Shown: positions 7,198-9,402 of the stretch, one piece after another | Layout of the letters: every line of letters begins with the position of its first letter | Position numbering within the stretch: the first letter of the stretch is position 1 | From: CAYSLC01 sp964431545 | GTDB taxonomy: Bacteria; Desulfobacterota; Desulfobacteria; Desulfobacterales; JAABSP01 | NCBI GenBank assembly: GCA_964431545.1 | Contig: CAYSLC010000208.1 | Location: 1-9,402 of the forward strand | DNA: 9,402 bases | Direction of reading: 5' to 3' | The notes under the pieces: model-generated | What the model was told of the DNA's origin: nothing | The model's input: only the letters and a program-made list of their open reading frames with translations | Database searches by the model: none | Program-made: the position numbers and the translations under genes

Positions 7198-8220
7198 TCA
7201 ATCCCCGTCCATGAAGTCCCCGATGCTCCCCAAAATCGACCCCTCCCCTTTGCCGCCGCCGCGCTGGGGGGACGCCTGGAGCATTCTGCCGGCAAGGCGC
7301 GAGAACGGCAGCGACTGGAGCCAGACCCTTCCGGGCCCCTGGAGGATGGCGAAGAAGAACCCCTCCCCCCCGAAGAGCATGGTCTTGACCCCGCCGGCCC
7401 GCTGGATCTCGAAGCCCACGGAAGCTTCGAAGGCGACCACGCAGCCGGTATCCACGTGGAGAATTTCGCCGGCCTCCAACCGCCGCTCCACCACCGTGCC
7501 CCCAGCGTGGACGAAGGTCATCCCGTCCCCCTCCAGCTTCTGCATGATGAACCCTTCCCCGCCGAAGAGGCCGGTCATGATCTTCCGCTGGAGGTAGAGT
7601 CCCACGGAGACCCCCTTGGCGGCGCACAGGAAGCTGTCCTTCTGGCAGACGAGCTGTCCGCCCACATCCGGCAGGCTCACCGGAATGATGTTTCCGGGAA
7701 ACGGGGCCCCGAAGGCCACGTGGGCCTTGCCCTCGCCGGTGTGGGTGAAGACGGTCATGAAGAGGCTCTCACCGGTCACCAGGCGCTTTCCGGCGCCCAG
7801 AAGTTTCCCCATGAATCCGCTGCTGGCGCTTGTCGAAGACCCGTCGCCGAAGATGGTCTCCATGGTCACCGGACTGTCCTTGTACATCATGGCCCCGGCC
7901 TCGGCCACCGCGCTCTCTCCGGGGTCCAGCTCCACTTCCACAAACTGCATCTCCGAACCGAAGATCTTGTAGTCGATCTCGTCGGCGCTGGTTCCCGCGG
8001 CGGCCACCGACGGCCCCCGGGCCGGAGCCTGTCCCGGCGGGCCCGGGGAAGGCGGCGCCGCGGCGCCGCTCAGTTCCGGAACCTTGGAGATGGGCAGCCA
8101 TTCCGAAAACCCCTCCCGCCAGGCATGGCCGTTCGGATTGAGCCGCGCCTGAAAGACCGCCTGGCTCTCTTCCATGGGACCGCTCTGTTCACCTTCGTAG
8201 CTCAAGTACCATTGTGCCAT
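7198..8220 (-). CDS. GYF_2-AIM24 (TIGR00266-like) protein
   Basis: This 340-residue protein has two domains. Residues 1-50 are a GYF_2 (DUF4339) module, seen in MAQWYLSYEGEQSGPM, Trp34, Gly37 and Trp41 before LPISKVPEL; such modules are thought to bind Pro-rich or other peptide partners. A Pro/Ala-rich linker (about 52-78) leads to an AIM24/DUF124 (TIGR00266) beta-sandwich domain from about 80 to 312. It shows the typical repeated Gly-rich strands, including TGLFGGEGFIMQKLEG (216-231) and a parallel LFGGEGFFFAILQGPG (282-297). A Gly-rich linker and an IGDFMDGD tail end the protein. No signal peptide is seen, so it is probably cytoplasmic; the molecular function of bacterial AIM24 is not established. 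The start at 8220 is fixed by AAGGAGGTG about 7 bases upstream; a longer frame reaching 8262 lacks such a site. It is the second gene after DUF533 in a minus-strand operon. Confidence 0.88.
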   Translation of the reverse strand: MAQWYLSYEGEQSGPMEESQAVFQARLNPNGHAWREGFSEWLPISKVPELSGAAAPPSPGPPGQAPARGPSVAAAGTSADEIDYKIFGSEMQFVEVELDPGESAVAEAGAMMYKDSPVTMETIFGDGSSTSASSGFMGKLLGAGKRLVTGESLFMTVFTHTGEGKAHVAFGAPFPGNIIPVSLPDVGGQLVCQKDSFLCAAKGVSVGLYLQRKIMTGLFGGEGFIMQKLEGDGMTFVHAGGTVVERRLEAGEILHVDTGCVVAFEASVGFEIQRAGGVKTMLFGGEGFFFAILQGPGRVWLQSLPFSRLAGRMLQASPQRGGGKGEGSILGSIGDFMDGD

Positions 8221-8244
8221 GGTCGTGCACCTCCTTGTCAAAAA

Positions 8245-8279
8245 GGGCCGACACCGGTTCATGGGCCGGCACGGTTCAT
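8245..8279. repeat. Tandem 18/17-bp direct repeat in the DUF533-AIM24 spacer
   Basis: Two adjacent copies, 8245-8262 and 8263-8279, share GGGCCG-CAC and GGTTCAT; they differ by one substitution and one inserted base. They fill half of the 69-base spacer between the DUF533 stop and the AIM24 start, just upstream of the AIM24 ribosome site. This could be a simple duplication or a processing or regulatory element. Confidence 0.7.
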
Positions 8280-8289
8280 GTTCGCCCGG

Positions 8290-8997
8290 TCAGAGTTTGG
8301 GCACCCCGAGCTGTTCGTGGATGTCATCCGCTACGGACCCCTCCAATTCGAGGCGCCGGGCGATGGATCGAAGGTAATCGCGCTCCGCTTCGGTGTCAAC
8401 GTCGACGGCGATCACCGAGGCCGCGTAGACCTGACGGGCCGTCTCCGGGGAAGTGACCGCTTCGACGATCTCGTCTTGACCCTTCGGGTTGCGCAGCTCC
8501 TCTTCGATGAAGGTCCGCTCCTCGGCATTGAGGCCCACCGCCTCCACCCTCTCCATGATCCGGGATCGTTCCTCGTCATCGATGATCCCGTCGGCGTTGG
8601 AGGAGGCGATCATGGCCCGGATCAGGAGGATCGCCTTCTGGTTTTCCGGTTCGGTGGTCGGCGAGCCCGGCGGGGTCTGAGCGGCCGCCGGCGGCTGGGG
8701 CGGCGGTCCCGCGGCCATGCCGTGGTCCGGAGCACCCTTCTGGACGGGCGGGGTCCCGGGCGGCGGCGGCGGAGCCGCGGCGGGCGTGGCCGACGGCGAT
8801 CCCGTGGGCGCCGGCTTCCGCTCCCCGGGAACCGGAGGCGGGCCCTGGGATTTGTTCATATAATGGTTGACCGCTTCCATGGCGACCCCCAGAAGTCCCA
8901 GCCCCACGGTCGCCTTGGCTCCCATGCCCATCTTTTTCTTCCCGCCCCCCAGTTTGCCTCCCAGCAATCCTCCGAGAAGCTTCTGCGCGTTGAGCAT
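8290..8997 (-). CDS. DUF533 / TerB-like domain protein
   Basis: This 235-residue protein begins with a Gly/Lys-rich stretch (residues 8-22) and a short hydrophobic Gly-rich helix (about 26-41, AKATVGLGLLGVAMEAV). A long Pro/Ala-rich linker (about 52-116) follows, then an alpha-helical C-terminal domain (about 117-235). That domain fits DUF533, a TerB-related family: AMIASSNADGIIDDEER (128-144) carries the acidic pattern of TerB-like domains, and a second half, SVIAVDVDTEAERDYLRSIA (194-213), matches the DUF533 ending. TerB-like domains occur in tellurite-resistance and stress systems, possibly binding metal. The hydrophobic segment may attach it to the membrane; this is inference. The ATG at 8997 has a strong AAAGGAGGTA about 4 bases upstream, so I prefer it over in-frame extensions to 9096. 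It is first in the operon with AIM24, 69 bases ahead of it. Confidence 0.85.
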   Translation of the reverse strand: MLNAQKLLGGLLGGKLGGGKKKMGMGAKATVGLGLLGVAMEAVNHYMNKSQGPPPVPGERKPAPTGSPSATPAAAPPPPPGTPPVQKGAPDHGMAAGPPPQPPAAAQTPPGSPTTEPENQKAILLIRAMIASSNADGIIDDEERSRIMERVEAVGLNAEERTFIEEELRNPKGQDEIVEAVTSPETARQVYAASVIAVDVDTEAERDYLRSIARRLELEGSVADDIHEQLGVPKL

Positions 8998-9099
8998 GCC
9001 TACCTCCTTTGCTTGATTGGTTTGTATCCCTGCTTCCGGGTCCCGAAGGTACCGGCACTCCGGGTCCAAATCGGCGACTATCGACGTTACCCACAAAAT

Positions 9100-9108
9100 A
9101 TTCTACCA
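9100..9108 (-). promoter_or_regulatory. Extended -10 promoter of the DUF533-AIM24 operon
   Basis: Read on the minus strand, TGGTAGAAT is a TGn-extended -10 element (TAGAAT matches TATAAT in 5/6). The -35 position has no TTGACA-like hexamer but does hold the perfect 8-base palindrome TTACGTAA (9122-9129), which could be an operator or activator site. Transcription would start near 9093, leaving a leader of about 95 bases to 8997. Confidence 0.4.
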
Positions 9109-9128
9109 CTTCTTGCCAGAATTACGTA

Positions 9129-9253
9129 AGAAGAAAGGTGGTTTCGGAGGCGGTTTTAGCCCGGCCGATACCGGGTATGTGGCTGTGGGCCACAAATGTA
9201 AGCCCGATGGTGGGGACCTCCAGTTCGACCCGTCACATTTCCGCAAAGAATAG
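9129..9253. other. Intergenic segment with nested inverted repeats
   Basis: The stretch 8998-9372 holds no recognisable gene. Inside it are two adjacent hairpins: CCCGG/CCGGG with a 6-base loop (9160-9175) and TGTGGC/GCCACA with a 5-base loop (9178-9194). Both could be enclosed by GGAGG (9146-9150) pairing with CCTCC (9217-9221). AGCCCG occurs twice (9158-9163 and 9201-9206). Short frames of 70-97 residues cross it on both strands but have no convincing ribosome site and resemble nothing I know. It might be a structured RNA, a dispersed repeat, or chance; it matches no riboswitch class I recognise. Confidence 0.3.
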
Positions 9254-9298
9254 TAAAACCTCTTCATTAAATAATTCTGATTCAACAGTTTTTTTGGC

Positions 9299-9339
9299 TT
9301 GACATCGATTTTCAAATAAATAAATATCGAGATTAGAAT
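9299..9339 (+). promoter_or_regulatory. Promoter-like hexamers in AT-rich DNA
   Basis: TTCAAA (9311-9316, 4/6) and TAGAAT (9334-9339, 5/6) are 17 bases apart. A perfect TTGACA at 9299-9304 lies just upstream but has only a poor -10 (AAATAT) at the right spacing. Either could fire rightwards towards the window end. In DNA this AT-rich, such matches arise easily. Confidence 0.35.
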
Positions 9340-9372
9340 GTATGTTGAAGACCAATATATCGGTGAAACAAC

Positions 9373-9402
9373 ATGGCGGAAAGCCCGATTTACACAACGA
9401 TA
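9373..9402 (+). CDS. Possible start of a gene leaving the window
   Basis: ATG at 9373 opens the frame MAESPIYTTI, which runs off the window. GGTGA (9362-9366) lies 6 bases upstream, and the TAGAAT -10 at 9334-9339 would give a leader of about 27 bases. An alternative ATG at 9338 in another frame (MYVEDQYIGETTWRKARF) also stays open to the edge but lacks a ribosome site and overlaps that -10. Ten codons are too few to name a family, so this is a weak call. Confidence 0.3.
   Translation, partial: MAESPIYTTI

Noticed and set aside
5093..7627. 844-residue open frame on the minus strand
   Set aside because: It lies antisense to the ABC permease and crosses parts of the ATPase and AIM24 genes. 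Its composition is low-complexity (Asp, Glu, Gly, His, Gln), as expected for the shadow of a GC-rich gene, and it has no recognisable domain.
8221..8289. Possible terminator or attenuator before the AIM24 gene (T5 run on the minus strand)
   Set aside because: Only 4-bp stems with long loops can be formed before the T run; the feature is better explained as a direct repeat.
9100..9119. Sigma-54 site (TGGCAAG) upstream of DUF533
   Set aside because: The -24-like half is present, but the -12 half at the right spacing reads TGGT rather than TTGC.
7456..9129. 557-residue plus-strand frame opposite the DUF533 and AIM24 genes
   Set aside because: It crosses two well-supported minus-strand genes and their spacer, and contains Arg/Gly-rich shadow sequence without domains.
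9017..9253. 78-residue plus-strand frame (with a 70-residue minus-strand frame over much of the same DNA)
   Set aside because: No ribosome site and no known family. The plus frame covers the predicted promoter and leader of the DUF533 operon; hairpins fit the region better than coding.

Overview
The window is a high-GC bacterial scaffold segment (coding parts look about 60-70% GC) with strong Shine-Dalgarno sites and sigma-70-like promoters. The gene families present (an M3-like peptidase, an MBL hydrolase next to a STAS domain, a transglutaminase-ABC exporter operon, GYF_2-AIM24, DUF533) would suit a Gram-negative, Desulfobacterota (former Deltaproteobacteria) type genome. That is inference, because no rRNA or marker gene is present. 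A run of exactly 100 Ns at 1992-2091 shows that this is a draft assembly.

Layout, left to right. (1) 1-278 is non-coding and ends in a clear promoter (175-203). (2) An M3-family zinc peptidase on + (279-1790, TTG start). (3) On -, a metallo-beta-lactamase-fold hydrolase (2997 leftwards) runs into the N gap. On the other side of the gap is the C-terminal part of a STAS (anti-sigma-factor-antagonist-like) domain, whose stop overlaps the peptidase stop by 15 bp. Whether MBL and STAS are one protein or two cannot be decided here. (4) A divergent spacer (2998-3219) carries a good + promoter. It drives a three-gene operon: a membrane-anchored transglutaminase-like protein (3220-4701), an ABC ATPase (4698-5429, ATGA overlap) and a 12-TM ABC permease (5441-7129). 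(5) A convergent spacer holds a hairpin whose U-tract faces the minus-strand genes. (6) A two-gene minus-strand operon, read right to left: a DUF533/TerB-like protein (8997-8290), then a GYF_2-AIM24 protein (8220-7198), with an extended -10 promoter near 9100-9108. (7) 8998-9372 is non-coding, with a possible structured or repeated element near 9146-9221. From about 9240 the sequence becomes strongly AT-rich (about 28% GC), with promoter-like hexamers and the possible first codons of a gene leaving the window.

How the genes may work together. The transglutaminase-like protein, ATPase and permease look like one translationally coupled unit, plausibly an exporter with an extracytoplasmic enzyme partner of unknown substrate. 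DUF533 and GYF_2-AIM24 share an operon, and each joins a small putative interaction domain to its partner region through a Pro/Ala-rich linker. This suggests a scaffolding or stress-related module of unknown function. No CRISPR array, tRNA, rRNA, transposase or phage gene was seen.
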